From the NCBI RefSeq assembly GCF_022229005.1, contig NZ_JAKKFD010000003.1:186001-250000 (forward strand): 64,000 nucleotides of DNA, given 5' to 3'. Shown piece by piece: positions 52,322-61,789 of this stretch (its first letter is position 1; every line of letters starts with the position of its first letter). The position numbers and the translations under genes are program-made. This stretch comes from Micromonospora trifolii. GTDB lineage: Bacteria > Actinomycetota > Actinomycetes > Mycobacteriales > Micromonosporaceae. The notes beneath the pieces were generated by a model. It worked only from the letters and a program-made list of their open reading frames with translations. It made no database searches and was not told the origin of the DNA.

Positions 52322-53893
52322 ATGGAAAGCCTGTTTCCGGTCGTCGTCTTCCTGGCGATCGCCACCCTGGGCGCCGCGTTGGCCCGCCGGCTCGGCCTGC
52401 TCGCGCCGATCGTGCTGGTCGTCCTCGGCCTGGCCCTCTCGTTCGTGCCGGGCTTCCCGCAGATCGAACTCGACCCGGAGCTGGTGCTGGTCGGCATCCT
52501 GCCGCCGCTGCTCTACGTGGCGGCGCTGGAGACCTCGGTGCCGGCGTTCAAGAACAACATCCGGCCGATCCTGCTGCTCGCGGTCGGTCTGGTGTTGTTC
52601 ACCGCGTTCGTGGTCGGGTTGGTGCTGCACCTGCTGTTGCCGCAGTTGCCGTTCGCGATCTGCCTGGCGCTCGGCGCGGTGGTCGCCCCGCCGGACGCCG
52701 TGGCCGCCACGGCCGTCGCCCGCCGGGTCGGGCTGCCTCGCCGGGTCGTCACCATCCTGGAGGGCGAGAGCCTGGTCAACGACGCTACGGCGCTGGTGCT
52801 GCTGCGGGTCGCGACGATGGCCACCGTCGGGTCGGCCGTCGGCGCCGACAAGATCGCCATCGAGGTGCTGCGATCCACCGGCGGCGGCATCCTGATCGGG
52901 GCGCTCGGGGCTCTGGTGTTCGGCTTCCTGCATCGGCGGATCACCGACCCGCTGCTGGACAACGCGCTGTCGTTGATCATCCCGTTCGCTGTGGTGTTCA
53001 CCGCCGAACACCTGCACGCCTCCGGTGTGGTCGCGGTGGTCGTCACCGGTCTGGTGCTCGGGCACAAGCTGCCCCAGCTGCTGTCGGCGGCGTCCCGGTT
53101 GCAGATCGGCGCGTTCTGGCGGCTGGTCCGTTTCCTGCTGGAGGGCCTGGTCTTCCTGCTGGTCGGGCTGCAACTGCGGGAGGTGCTGCGCGACCTCGAC
53201 GAGCCGATCGGCTCGCTCATCCTGATCACCTTCGCGGTGCTCGCCACCGTCTTCCTGACCCGCTTCATCTGGCTCTTCCCGGCCACCTACCTGGCCCGGT
53301 TGGTTCCCCGGGTGCGCCGCCGTGACGCCCGGCCGTCGCCGAAGTTCCCGATCATCATCGGCTGGGCCGGCATGCGGGGCGTGGTGACCCTGGCCGCCGC
53401 GCTGGCCCTGCCGCTGACCCTGGCCGACGACGAGCCGTACCCCAGGGCGTTGTTGATCTGGTTGGCCTTCGCCGTGATCGTTTTCACCCTGGTCGGTCAG
53501 GGCGCCACCCTGCCGCTGGTCGCCCGTCGGCTGAAGTTGCCGCAGGACGACCCGGTGCAGGACGCGCTCTCCGCGGCCGCCGTGCAGCAGCAGGCCAGCA
53601 AGGCCGCCCAGGACCGCCTCGACGAGTTGGCCGACAGCGCACCGGACGCGGTGGTGGACCGGCTGCGCCGAGCGGTGGAGGACCGCACCAACATGGCCTG
53701 GGAACGACTCGGCGGCGACGAGCGGGAGACCCCGTCGCAGGCGTACGGTCGGCTGCGGCAGGAGATGATCGACGCCGAGCGGGATGTGTTCCGGGCGGCC
53801 CGGGACTCCGGTCGGATTCCTGAGGAAGTGTTGGTGCAGGCCTACCGTGACCTGGACCTGGAAGAGTCGTTGCTGCGAGAGGTTGAGAAGTGA
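52322..53893 (+). CDS. Na+/H+ antiporter, CPA1 family
   Basis: A 523-residue antiporter with about 12 helices in the first 410 residues. The ion site is in ALGAVVAPPDAVAATAVARR and GESLVNDATALVLLRVA (ND motif); GWAGMRGVVTLAAALALPL is the family helix 11. It exchanges protons for Na+ or K+. The last 110 residues form a charged, helical cytoplasmic domain. Its stop overlaps the next gene start (GTGA). Confidence 0.92.
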   Translation: MESLFPVVVFLAIATLGAALARRLGLLAPIVLVVLGLALSFVPGFPQIELDPELVLVGILPPLLYVAALETSVPAFKNNIRPILLLAVGLVLFTAFVVGLVLHLLLPQLPFAICLALGAVVAPPDAVAATAVARRVGLPRRVVTILEGESLVNDATALVLLRVATMATVGSAVGADKIAIEVLRSTGGGILIGALGALVFGFLHRRITDPLLDNALSLIIPFAVVFTAEHLHASGVVAVVVTGLVLGHKLPQLLSAASRLQIGAFWRLVRFLLEGLVFLLVGLQLREVLRDLDEPIGSLILITFAVLATVFLTRFIWLFPATYLARLVPRVRRRDARPSPKFPIIIGWAGMRGVVTLAAALALPLTLADDEPYPRALLIWLAFAVIVFTLVGQGATLPLVARRLKLPQDDPVQDALSAAAVQQQASKAAQDRLDELADSAPDAVVDRLRRAVEDRTNMAWERLGGDERETPSQAYGRLRQEMIDAERDVFRAARDSGRIPEEVLVQAYRDLDLEESLLREVEK

Positions 53894-54147
53894 GCTGTCA
53901 GCACCTGACCGAGGCCGGCACCGCCGAGCCGCGCACCCCCGACGAGTGCGCGGACTGCGTCGCCATCGGCGACACCTACTGGGTGCACCTGCGCACCTGC
54001 CTGAGCTGCGGGCAGGTCGGCTGCTGTGACTCGTCGCCGAACCAGCACGCGAGCAAGCACTTCGCGTCGACCAACCACCCGGTGATCCGCTCGGCGCAGC
54101 CGGGCGAGGCCTGGCGCTGGTGCTTCGTCGACGAGGAGATCGGCTGA
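53890..54147 (+). CDS. UBP-type zinc-finger protein
   Basis: An 85-residue protein made almost entirely of a UBP-type zinc finger. Cysteines and histidines are arranged as CQHL, CADC, CLSCGQVGCCDSS and HASKHFASTNHPVI, followed by WRWCFVDE. In eukaryotes this fold binds the ubiquitin C-terminus; in bacteria it is often fused to or next to CPA1 antiporters, as here (four-base overlap), suggesting a regulatory partner of the transporter. No ubiquitin exists here, so the ligand is unknown. Confidence 0.88.
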   Translation: MSCQHLTEAGTAEPRTPDECADCVAIGDTYWVHLRTCLSCGQVGCCDSSPNQHASKHFASTNHPVIRSAQPGEAWRWCFVDEEIG

Positions 54148-54150
54148 CGG

Positions 54151-55404
54151 TCAGTCCGGGTGCGGTGACCGGTCGGCGCGGTCGGCCAGGGCGCGTCGGG
54201 TGAGTGGCGGCACGGCGAGACCGGTGAGCGCGAGCAACCCCGCCAGCGCCAGCCAGCCGACTGGGCCGCCGTCGATGATCAACCAGGTCAGCAGGGCCGG
54301 GCCCGCCGCGCGGACCAGCCCGGCGAGCAGTCCGTCGACCCCCTGGTAGGCGCCGAGGGCGTCCGGTGCGGCGAGGTCGTAGGCCAGCGTCGCCCCGGCC
54401 CCGGCGTGCCACAGGTCGCCCAGGGTGTAGATCACCGTCGCGCCCAGCAGCAGGCCGACCGCCACCGAGGTGGGCACGACCGCGCTCGCGGCCCAGAGCA
54501 GCATCCCGGCCGCGAGCACCAACCCCGCCCGGCGCATCGTCGTCGCCGCCGGCACCGCGTGCCTGGCGCTCCCGCTGAGCCGTACGGCGAGCAGCACGGT
54601 GAGCAGTGTGTTGACCAGTAGGAGGGCGGAGACCGTCACCAGCGGCGCCTCGGTGTGCGCCACCACCCACAGCGGCAGCACCAGCGTCAACGCCACGTGG
54701 TGCACGGAGAGCACCGCCGAGGCCCCGGCGACTGCGAGGAACGGCCCGTCGCGCAGCGCCCGGCCGGCTCTCTGACGCACGGGTCGCCGGGCCGGCGGGT
54801 ACGCCGGGAGTCGCATGATCAGCGCCGCCGAGACCAGATAGGTGGCGACGTTGCCGAGCACCAACAGTCGGTACGCCCACCCGGTGTCCACCACCAGCGC
54901 GAACGCGGCCAGCCCCGCACCGAGCGCCACGCCCAGGTTGGCCACCGCGCGCAGGGTGGCGAAGGCGTGCACCCTGCCCTGCGGGCCGCCCACCGCGGCA
55001 ACCAGCGCGGCGCGGACGGCAAGGTTGCCGGAGATCAGCAGAGCGTCCAGTGTGGCCACCAGCAGAAAGAGCGGGAAGGAGCCGACCAGCAGGTACGCGG
55101 CGGCGACGGCGGCCTGCGCCAGTTGCAGGACGGCGCGGAGGCTCCGGGGGTCACGCCGGTCGGCGAGCCCGCCGAGCGGCACGCTGGCAGTGAGCCCGAC
55201 CAGGCCGGCGAGAGTGAGCCCAAGCCCCACCTCCGTCGGGGTCAGCCCCACGGCGCGGGTGAGGAAGAGCGCCGCACCCGTTACCCACAGCCCCGTGCCA
55301 ATCGTGTTGGCGAGGGTGGCCAGCGACAGGGTGCGTAGCCGGCCGGGCGGGGGCAGCGGCGACAGCGACCTCCAGCGGTCGCGAACCTCCGCCGTGGTGC
55401 CCAC
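54151..55404 (-). CDS. MFS transporter
   Basis: A 417-residue permease with 12 predicted helices. The motif-A loop between helices 2 and 3 reads PLGGLADRRDPRSLR. The amino-terminal 30 residues are charged, and the first helix starts near LSLATLANTIGTGLW. The substrate is unknown; drug or metabolite export is usual for this branch. A TAGGGT box (55411-55416) lies six bases before the GTG at 55404 and no ribosome-binding site is seen. It ends three bases from the convergent zinc-finger gene. Confidence 0.87.
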   Translation of the reverse strand: MGTTAEVRDRWRSLSPLPPPGRLRTLSLATLANTIGTGLWVTGAALFLTRAVGLTPTEVGLGLTLAGLVGLTASVPLGGLADRRDPRSLRAVLQLAQAAVAAAYLLVGSFPLFLLVATLDALLISGNLAVRAALVAAVGGPQGRVHAFATLRAVANLGVALGAGLAAFALVVDTGWAYRLLVLGNVATYLVSAALIMRLPAYPPARRPVRQRAGRALRDGPFLAVAGASAVLSVHHVALTLVLPLWVVAHTEAPLVTVSALLLVNTLLTVLLAVRLSGSARHAVPAATTMRRAGLVLAAGMLLWAASAVVPTSVAVGLLLGATVIYTLGDLWHAGAGATLAYDLAAPDALGAYQGVDGLLAGLVRAAGPALLTWLIIDGGPVGWLALAGLLALTGLAVPPLTRRALADRADRSPHPD

Positions 55405-55410
55405 TCACCG

Positions 55411-55416
55411 ACCCTA
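55411..55416 (-). promoter_or_regulatory. -10 box of a probable leaderless promoter for the MFS gene
   Basis: TAGGGT on the minus strand, six bases before the GTG at 55404. Confidence 0.45.
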
Positions 55417-55592
55417 GATCGGCCGCCTGCTCATCGATGCCCCGCGTAGTGCGGTGCCCGTCACATCCCGTGTCCAGGCCGATGTCGGGTGGGCTCAGCA
55501 CAAAGATCTTCTCCACCAGAGACCATCACCGGCCGCCCTAGCCACGGCGGCCCGTCACCTCTTGATCGGCAGGACACACGATCTTGGGTAGG

Positions 55593-56843
55593 TCACGTCC
55601 GCCGGTGGTACTGGTTGCGGCGGGGGAGCCGGTCGGGGTCGAGCCAGGCCGGCGGAACGAATTCGGGGTGACCGTCGCCGCCGAGCCGGACGGTCCACTT
55701 GCCACTGTGGACATGTCGGTGATGGTGGCTGCAGAGCAACACGGCGTTGGTCAGACTGGTGCTGCCGCCGTCGGCCCAGTGGTGGATGTGGTGGGCATCG
55801 CACCAGCGGGGCGGGCGGTCGCAGCCCGGGAAGGCGCAGCCGCGGTCGCGCAGGACCAGAGCGCGTCGCAGGGGACCGGTGATGAGCCGACGTTGCCTGC
55901 CCACGTCGAGCGTCTGACCGCTGCCGCCGAGGACGGCGGGCAGGATCGCGGCGTCGCAGGCGAGGCGGCGGACCGTCTCCGGGGTGAGTTGCGGGCCCGT
56001 GTCGAGAGTGCCGGCGCCGAGCCGCCGGGCCAACGTCTCGAAGCTGGTGGTGACGACGACCTGGGCGGGTTCGCCGCCGTGCTCGGGCAGCTCACCGGTG
56101 CGCAGGGCAAGCCGGCAGAGGTCGGAGAAAGCGTCGTGCCGGCGTTGCCCGGGAGAACGCGGATCGTCTGGGCCGGACGGTGCGGTCATCGGGTCGATCG
56201 CGGCGCGCAGCAGACCGGCCGCCTCGCCGTCGAGGATGCCGGAAAGTCGCAGTCGGCCGTCCCGCAGCTCGGACAGCGTCACATGGCGGTCTCGGCAGGC
56301 TCGGCGGGCCTCAGCCTCCATCGCCGCCTTGGCAGCGGCATCGGCGACCTCTGGGGCGACGTGGTCGAGGATCCGGGTGCCCAGCTTGCGCAGCAGGGTC
56401 GGCTCGAACTGCCCGGCCCACTCGACCAGGACGCCCACAGCCTTCTCGGCAGCCTCCGCGCCAGCGGCCGTGTGCACTGTGCTGACCGTGTCGGCGATGA
56501 CCCGGACCTGCTCCACGTCGACCGCCCCGCCGGCCAGCGCGTCCTGCACACCGGCCGGGGCGGCATCGAGCGTCGCGGCCAGCTCGACCAGACGGCGGGC
56601 GGCACCAACCCCGAGGCGCAGCCGGTCCCGTAGCCACACGGCCGTCGAGGACGCACCCTGCGCGGTCGAGGTGCCTCGACCGTCCAGCTCCCGCACGAGG
56701 GCCAGCTTGACCATGGCCAGGCGTTGTTCGAGCCGGTGCGCGGCGTCGAGTGCCGCGACGAGGTCGTGCTCCGGAAGAGCCCACGCCGACGCGTCAACGC
56801 AGCCGGCGACTGCCGCGTCCGCCTGCGCCAACTCCTCCAACAT
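55593..56843 (-). CDS. DUF222/HNH endonuclease domain protein (13E12-repeat type)
   Basis: A 416-residue protein. The N-terminal DUF222 part spans about residues 20-280 (LEQRLAMVKLALVRELDGRG, WLRDRLRLGVGAARRLVELA). The C-terminal HNH nuclease is CAFPGCDRPPRWCDAHHIHH, then WADGGSTSLTNAVLLCSHHH, with zinc cysteines and the catalytic His pair. It belongs with the mycobacterial 13E12-repeat proteins, some of which are DNA-damage induced. A -10 box TATTGT lies six bases before the ATG, and an SOS-like box adjoins it. Confidence 0.9.
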   Translation of the reverse strand: MLEELAQADAAVAGCVDASAWALPEHDLVAALDAAHRLEQRLAMVKLALVRELDGRGTSTAQGASSTAVWLRDRLRLGVGAARRLVELAATLDAAPAGVQDALAGGAVDVEQVRVIADTVSTVHTAAGAEAAEKAVGVLVEWAGQFEPTLLRKLGTRILDHVAPEVADAAAKAAMEAEARRACRDRHVTLSELRDGRLRLSGILDGEAAGLLRAAIDPMTAPSGPDDPRSPGQRRHDAFSDLCRLALRTGELPEHGGEPAQVVVTTSFETLARRLGAGTLDTGPQLTPETVRRLACDAAILPAVLGGSGQTLDVGRQRRLITGPLRRALVLRDRGCAFPGCDRPPRWCDAHHIHHWADGGSTSLTNAVLLCSHHHRHVHSGKWTVRLGGDGHPEFVPPAWLDPDRLPRRNQYHRRT

Positions 56844-56849
56844 GGACCA

Positions 56850-56869
56850 ACAATAGAACAGGTGTACGA
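56850..56869 (-). promoter_or_regulatory. SOS-like (LexA) box and -10 box of the HNH gene
   Basis: On the minus strand TCGTACACCTGTTCTA (56869-56854) matches the actinobacterial LexA site TCGAAC-N4-GTTCGA at 10 of 12 defined positions. It runs into TATTGT (56855-56850), a -10 box six bases before the ATG at 56843. Confidence 0.5.
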
Positions 56870-56919
56870 CAGTTTGCCCGGCCCGCGGTGGGCGAGGTTT
56901 GGCGGCTCCGGGCGACGAC

Positions 56920-56995
56920 GGTGGGCGGCGACGGTGGCGGCGAGGGTGGGCGGCGACGATGAGCGGCGAGGGTGGGCGGTGACGATGAGCGGCCC
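56920..56995. repeat. imperfect 26-base tandem repeat
   Basis: About three copies of GGTGGGCGGCGACGATGAGC plus GGCGAG between two minus-strand genes. The first copy lacks a base and the last has a few changes. It lies directly downstream of the 304-aa gene. Confidence 0.75.
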
Positions 56996-57039
56996 GGCCG
57001 GGAGCGACAGCTGATCTTCGGGGGCGCCGGCGTGCCGGG

Positions 57040-57954
57040 TCACCGGCTGAGGGCGTCGACGAGGCGTTCGGTGGCGAGGCAGGAGACGAGGCAGCGTTCC
57101 TTCGCGTCGCCGGTCAGCCGGGCGGTCCAGTCGGTGAGGCCGCCGTCGCCGATCTCCAGGTTGCCGCCCAGAACGGTGATCCGCAGGGCGCAGCCCGTGT
57201 AGTAGCCGCGACCGCGAGACCGCTCCGGTTCGTCGACGAGCGGCACCACACCTCCGTCCAGTGCCGGTCGGACGGTGTCGGCCAGCCGCTCCCGGACGGT
57301 CCGGTCGTCGAAGGTGGTGACGTGCAGCTGAGGCGCGACGGCTGGCGCCAGCTCGGCGAGGACTGTCCGCCAGTAGGTGAGGTGCCGGACGAGCAGTCGG
57401 GCCTGCGTGCCGCCGGACCCAGTGTCGCGGGCGCTGGACACCAGGGCGAAGAGCCGGAAGTGCGCCGACGCGTCGCCGCCGAAATCCTGCGCCCGCAGCA
57501 CCCGATGGGCAGCGGCCAGGTGCACCTCGCTCTGTCGGCGGCGACGGACGGCCGCCTCGACGGCGAGGGCGTTTGTGGGATCGCTCAGCACCTCGCTGGC
57601 GCGCATCGTGGTGACGATCCTGTTCTGGCTGACCGGTGCGACAGCCGAGCAGGTGCCGACCGGTACGACCGGCGACAGCTCCACCCCGGCGACGTCGGTG
57701 GGCAGCAGTTGCCACATCCGGGCCTCCACCCGTGCGAGCACGCGCGGGTCGGTGCGGGCCGGGCGGACGAAGCGGTCCTCGCGCCACCGTCGTACCACAG
57801 CGGGTGGACGCGTGGCCGCCGCCCGGTCGCGGGCCAGGCCTAACAGCAGAGTACGCAGGTCCGCGCCGGACAGCCCGGACAACGCGCTGCGGGACCCCGC
57901 CGGCATCGCCGCCCACACTCGACGCTCCGCGCCAGACAATTCGTCGCCATCCAT
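57040..57954 (-). CDS. degenerate class II aminoacyl-tRNA-synthetase-like (HisRS/HisZ-like) protein
   Basis: A 304-residue protein of no assigned function. Its C-terminal third, RGRGYYTGCALRITVLGGNL then a Gly-rich turn (EIGDGG) and CLATERLVDAL, lines up with the HisRS core (RGLDYYTG ... GGGGRYD ... GLERL). A middle segment HRVLRAQDFGGDASAHFRLF sits where motif 2 (FRxE...GRxREF) would be, without the catalytic arginines. No anticodon-binding domain follows. It is therefore more like HisZ-type paralogues than an active synthetase; I infer this from motifs only. ATG 57954 is preferred (AGGGTG upstream) over 57990. Confidence 0.6.
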   Translation of the reverse strand: MDGDELSGAERRVWAAMPAGSRSALSGLSGADLRTLLLGLARDRAAATRPPAVVRRWREDRFVRPARTDPRVLARVEARMWQLLPTDVAGVELSPVVPVGTCSAVAPVSQNRIVTTMRASEVLSDPTNALAVEAAVRRRRQSEVHLAAAHRVLRAQDFGGDASAHFRLFALVSSARDTGSGGTQARLLVRHLTYWRTVLAELAPAVAPQLHVTTFDDRTVRERLADTVRPALDGGVVPLVDEPERSRGRGYYTGCALRITVLGGNLEIGDGGLTDWTARLTGDAKERCLVSCLATERLVDALSR

Positions 57955-58182
57955 GGCGTCACCCTGGCTCACTCGACGTGACCGATCCATCGGTTTTGCG
58001 GCGTCCCCGGTGATTCGTTCACGTCATCAGCTCGACAGCGTCAGCCGCAGGCCCCCGCCCGCTCGCCCCGGACGGCCTCCTGGCGGGCCGGCGGTACCCA
58101 TCAAAGTGATCATGGAAGCCTGGTGGCGGTCGTGCCCCCGTCTATGCTTCACCGACGGTGCGAGCGTCGACGGGGGACGGGC

Positions 58183-58839
58183 ATGATTGGCACTGTCATC
58201 TTCGATGTTGGTGGGACCATTCTCGACGAGTCCCGCGAGTTCGCTGCCTGGGCCGACTGGCTCGGCGTGCCCCGGCACACGTTCTCGGCGGTCTTCGGTG
58301 CGGTGATCGCCCGGGGACTGGACTATCAGGAGACGTTCCGGGTCTTCCGGCCCGACTTCGATCTCGCCATCGAGTTGAAGCGTCGGGCGGCTGCCGGCCA
58401 GCCGGAGTCGTTCGCCGAGGAGGATCTCTACCCGGATGCGCGGGGGTGCCTGGAGTCCTTGAAGGACCAGGGCCTGTTCGTCGGCCTGGCCGGTAACCAG
58501 CCAGCTCACGCGGAGGCGACCCTGCGCGACCTCGACCTTCCGGTGGACGTGATCGGCACGTCGCACGGGTGGGGCGTGGCGAAGCCGTCAGCGGCGTTCT
58601 TCGAGCGGGTGGTCGCCGTGGGCGGTGGTGTCGCGTCGTCGATCCTGTACGTCGGCGACCGGCCCGACAACGACGTGCGCCCGGCCCTGGAGGCGGGCAT
58701 GCAGACGTGCCTGATCCGACGCGGACCGTGGGGGCACATCCTCGATCCCTCCACGGTGGCCGAGCGGTGCCTCTTCCGAATCGACTCGTTGGACGAACTC
58801 CCGAGCCTGATCGCGACGCACAACGCGGCCGGCGGTTGA
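58183..58839 (+). CDS. HAD family hydrolase
   Basis: A 218-residue haloacid-dehalogenase-superfamily protein. Motif I is FDVGGTILDE, with Gly in place of the second Asp (the DxGGT variant); motif II is GLAGNQPAH, the Lys motif GVAKPSAAFFERV and motif IV YVGDRPDNDVRPALEAGM. The cap lies between residues about 15 and 85. It probably removes phosphate from a small metabolite, although loss of the second Asp may alter the reaction. GGGGGAC precedes ATG 58183. Confidence 0.87.
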   Translation: MIGTVIFDVGGTILDESREFAAWADWLGVPRHTFSAVFGAVIARGLDYQETFRVFRPDFDLAIELKRRAAAGQPESFAEEDLYPDARGCLESLKDQGLFVGLAGNQPAHAEATLRDLDLPVDVIGTSHGWGVAKPSAAFFERVVAVGGGVASSILYVGDRPDNDVRPALEAGMQTCLIRRGPWGHILDPSTVAERCLFRIDSLDELPSLIATHNAAGG

Positions 58840-58867
58840 CCCGCCGGCCGCGCGATCGTGCGGTCCC

Positions 58868-58894
58868 GGTGGCCGCCTTCCCCGGGCGGCCACC
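58868..58894. terminator. bidirectional terminator between HAD and GH9 genes
   Basis: GGTGGCCGCC (58868-58877) pairs perfectly with GGCGGCCACC (58885-58894) around a seven-base loop in the 65-base gap between convergent genes. Confidence 0.75.
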
Positions 58895-58904
58895 AGGACG
58901 TCGG

Positions 58905-61514
58905 TCAGGTCAGTGAGCAGGCCGCCCCGTTGACAGTGACCAGGCCGGGGCTCGGGTTCGCGCCGCCGCCTGTCGTCGCGTTGAAGCCGAACGTCACGCT
59001 GCCGCCGGGTGCGATCTTGGCGTTGTACGACTCGTTGCGCGCGGTCACCGTCGCGCCGGACTGGGCGACCTTCGCCAGCCACGCCTCGCGTACCCGCTGG
59101 TCACCGGTGAACGCGAAGCGCACGCTCCAGCCGTTGATGGCCGCGGTGCCCGTGTTCTGGATGGTCAGCTGCCCGGTGAACCCGGTGCCGCCCTGCCAGG
59201 CGCCGTAGTTGGTGTAGCGCGCCGTGCAGGTGGTGGCCGGCACGGCGCCGGCGTCACCCTGGTCGGCCAGGAACGAGGAGATCCAGGCCAGCGCCGAGTT
59301 CCAGTTGATCGCCACCTCGTTCGTCGAGTACGAGTTGATGTCGTCGACGTAGCAGAACATCGGCTTGCAGCCGGCGAGCAGCTGCGCCACGAACGGGTCC
59401 TGGAGGGCGGCGTTCGGGCCACCGGCGAGGGAGCCGGCGGGCGGTCGGGGCAGGTTCGGGTCGAGCTGGTGGCCGAAGATCCGGCTGTGCTGGTTCTGCG
59501 CGGCGTGCTCTCCCCAGCCGGTGACGTAGGAGATGTTCAGGGCGTTGCGACCGAGGACGTAGTCCATGGCCTGTACGGCGCCGTCGCGGTAGACGGGGTT
59601 GCGGGTCAGGTCGAACGCGGTGGCCAGCACCACGGCGTTGTTGATGACGTTGCTGTTGCCGCCCCAGAAGTAGCTGTTGGCGTCACCGGGCATCGGCAGC
59701 CCGTACGCCTGCTGGCGCAGCTCGGCGAGGTACGTGTCGGCCGCGGTGGTGACCGAGGCGCGGACCCGGGCCAGATCGGCGGCGGGTAGCCCGTTCGGCA
59801 CGGTGGCCAGGTCGAGACGGCCCAGCGCGGCCACGCTCTGCCAGCCGAAGCCCCGGGCGTCGAACACGTTTCCGGTGTGGTGCGGTGAGGCGGTCACGTC
59901 GGCCAGGTAGTTCTGCGCCCCGGTGGTCAGGTACAGCTCGGCCGCAGCCCAGTAGAACTCGTCGGTGACGAAGCTGTCGTCGTACGCGCCACCGCCGGTG
60001 CCGTCGGTCGGGCTGGCGTACACCGCCGGGTGGGCCTTGGCCGCGGCGTAGGCGGTCTTCGCGGCAGTGCCGCAGCGGGTCGCGAACGCCGCGTCGTAGG
60101 GGGCGAAGAGCCGGGCGCACTGGGCGGCGGTGGCGGCGAGGTTGAGGGTGGCCGCGGTCGACGGCGGGTGCAGCTCGCGCGGCTGCGGGTCGTCGTGCGG
60201 GGAGAGGGGCAGCCCGGTCCAGTTCTGATCGTGGATCTTGTGGTGGACCATGCCGGCGAGCGGCTTGCCGGCGGGCACCTGCATGCGCAGCAGGAACTCC
60301 AGCTCCCAGCGGGCCTCGTCGAGGATGTCCGGCACCCCGTTGTCGCGCTCGGGCACCCGCAGCGTGCCGTCGGCGAGTTCGGCGCCGCCGTTTGCGGTGG
60401 CGGCCGTCCTGGTCCGCTCGAAGGTGTTCAGCAGCTGGTAGGTGGCGATGCCGCCGTTGACCACGTACTTGCCGTGGTCGCCCGCGTCGTACCAGCCGCC
60501 GCGCACGTCCAGGGAGTAGTCGCAGACACCCGGCTGGCAGGGCACGTTGGTGTCGCCCTGGTTGGGTGCGACGCCGAGGTGGCCGGCGGGTCGGGCGTAC
60601 TCGTCGCCGATCAGGTCACCGTCGATGGCGATGCCGCTGCGCTGGGCGTAGAAGAACTGCAACGAGTCGGAGCGCAGCTGGTCGTAGAGGGCGCCGGAGA
60701 TGTCGAACGGGTGGCTGGTCTCGCCGTCCACTGTGAGTGTGAGCCCGGTGCCGGGGGTGCGGTAGCTGGAGAAGTCGACAGTCTGCACGTTCTGCCCGGA
60801 GGCGGCGTCGACACCGCGAGCGGTGGTGGTGCCACTGGCCACGACGGCGCCGGCGGCGCTGCGTAGCTGCCAGGGCAGCGCTGCGGTGGCCTCGGTGACG
60901 ACAGTGGCGTTCTTCGGGCCGCCGGGAAGGTAGCCGACCTGGTTGACGCGCACCCGTGGCCCGGTGTCCGGCTCGTACGGCTCGGGCGGCTCGCCGCCGC
61001 GCAGCGAGACGTCGTCCAGGCAGATGGTCTGCGCCTGGGCGGAACCGCCGACCTGGAAGATCAGTTGGGCGCTGGGGTTGTCGTCCGGGACGGTGAAGGT
61101 CTGCTCGACCCGCTGGAGGGTGCCGGTCGCTGTGGCGTCCACCGCCGCGTACGTGGTGTACGGGGCGCTGCCGAGCTGCAACACGGCCTTGACCGCGGCG
61201 CCGGGGGTGGCGGAGACGGCGAAGCCGAGGGTGTATTCGGCGCCGGCGATCAGTGGCACGCCGTCCTGGCCGATGCCGGCGTCCCACGGGTTGGCCAGCC
61301 CACCTGCGACGGTGGTGCAGAGCTGGCCGTCGGTGACCGCCAAAGCGCCGGTGCCGAAGGAGAACCAGGGGCTCACCCCGGCGCTGAAGTCGCCGTTGTC
61401 GATCTGCTCGGGGGCGTCCGGTGGTGGGTCGGCGTGGGCCGCGCCGGCGCCGGCGCCGATGAGGGCCAGAGAGGTCGCCGCAGCCAACAGCAGGCGGCGT
61501 CGGGATGGCGTCAC
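58905..61514 (-). CDS. secreted GH9 cellulase with CBM4/9-like and CBM2 modules
   Basis: An 869-residue exported glycosidase. Order: signal peptide with twin arginines ([18 protein letters not shown], cleavage about AHA-D at 28-29); carbohydrate-binding module of CBM4/9 type (about 36-175); Ig-like CelD_N ([20 protein letters not shown], about 186-270); GH9 catalytic domain (275-755) with [13 protein letters not shown] (Asp pair, about 338), [10 protein letters not shown] and the general acid Glu in [13 protein letters not shown] (about 731); and CBM2 (about 763-869, [17 protein letters not shown]). It degrades cellulose. GTG 61514 follows AAGGA. A perfect CebR operator lies 61 bases upstream. 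Confidence 0.95.
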   Translation of the reverse strand: MTPSRRRLLLAAATSLALIGAGAGAAHADPPPDAPEQIDNGDFSAGVSPWFSFGTGALAVTDGQLCTTVAGGLANPWDAGIGQDGVPLIAGAEYTLGFAVSATPGAAVKAVLQLGSAPYTTYAAVDATATGTLQRVEQTFTVPDDNPSAQLIFQVGGSAQAQTICLDDVSLRGGEPPEPYEPDTGPRVRVNQVGYLPGGPKNATVVTEATAALPWQLRSAAGAVVASGTTTARGVDAASGQNVQTVDFSSYRTPGTGLTLTVDGETSHPFDISGALYDQLRSDSLQFFYAQRSGIAIDGDLIGDEYARPAGHLGVAPNQGDTNVPCQPGVCDYSLDVRGGWYDAGDHGKYVVNGGIATYQLLNTFERTRTAATANGGAELADGTLRVPERDNGVPDILDEARWELEFLLRMQVPAGKPLAGMVHHKIHDQNWTGLPLSPHDDPQPRELHPPSTAATLNLAATAAQCARLFAPYDAAFATRCGTAAKTAYAAAKAHPAVYASPTDGTGGGAYDDSFVTDEFYWAAAELYLTTGAQNYLADVTASPHHTGNVFDARGFGWQSVAALGRLDLATVPNGLPAADLARVRASVTTAADTYLAELRQQAYGLPMPGDANSYFWGGNSNVINNAVVLATAFDLTRNPVYRDGAVQAMDYVLGRNALNISYVTGWGEHAAQNQHSRIFGHQLDPNLPRPPAGSLAGGPNAALQDPFVAQLLAGCKPMFCYVDDINSYSTNEVAINWNSALAWISSFLADQGDAGAVPATTCTARYTNYGAWQGGTGFTGQLTIQNTGTAAINGWSVRFAFTGDQRVREAWLAKVAQSGATVTARNESYNAKIAPGGSVTFGFNATTGGGANPSPGLVTVNGAACSLT

Positions 61515-61574
61515 GGGGAGTCCTTCCGGGACGGAAAGTGGGACGGTGGTGGTGGCACTGTGGTACGGAGAAAA

Positions 61575-61592
61575 CCTGGGAGCGCTCCCAGG
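61575..61592. promoter_or_regulatory. CebR-type cellulose-utilisation operator
   Basis: CCTGGGAGCGCTCCCAGG is an 18-base perfect palindrome containing the CebR consensus TGGGAGCGCTCCCA (61577-61590). It is upstream of the GH9 gene, which is expected to be repressed until cello-oligosaccharides are present. Confidence 0.9.
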
Positions 61593-61789
61593 TGACGGCT
61601 CGATGTTTCCAGTGCCGGTACGTCATGTCAATTGATCTGGTCGAATGGGTTTCGGTATCCGACGAGGGCGGTCAGCCCGACCGGCTTCCCCCGACGCGTC
61701 GCCACCCGGACGTGAGATTGGCCGCGCCACGCCCCGTCGTCCTGATCTCCTAGAGACAACTGCGCCCTTCGCCTGGCAGGCTGCCTCCC

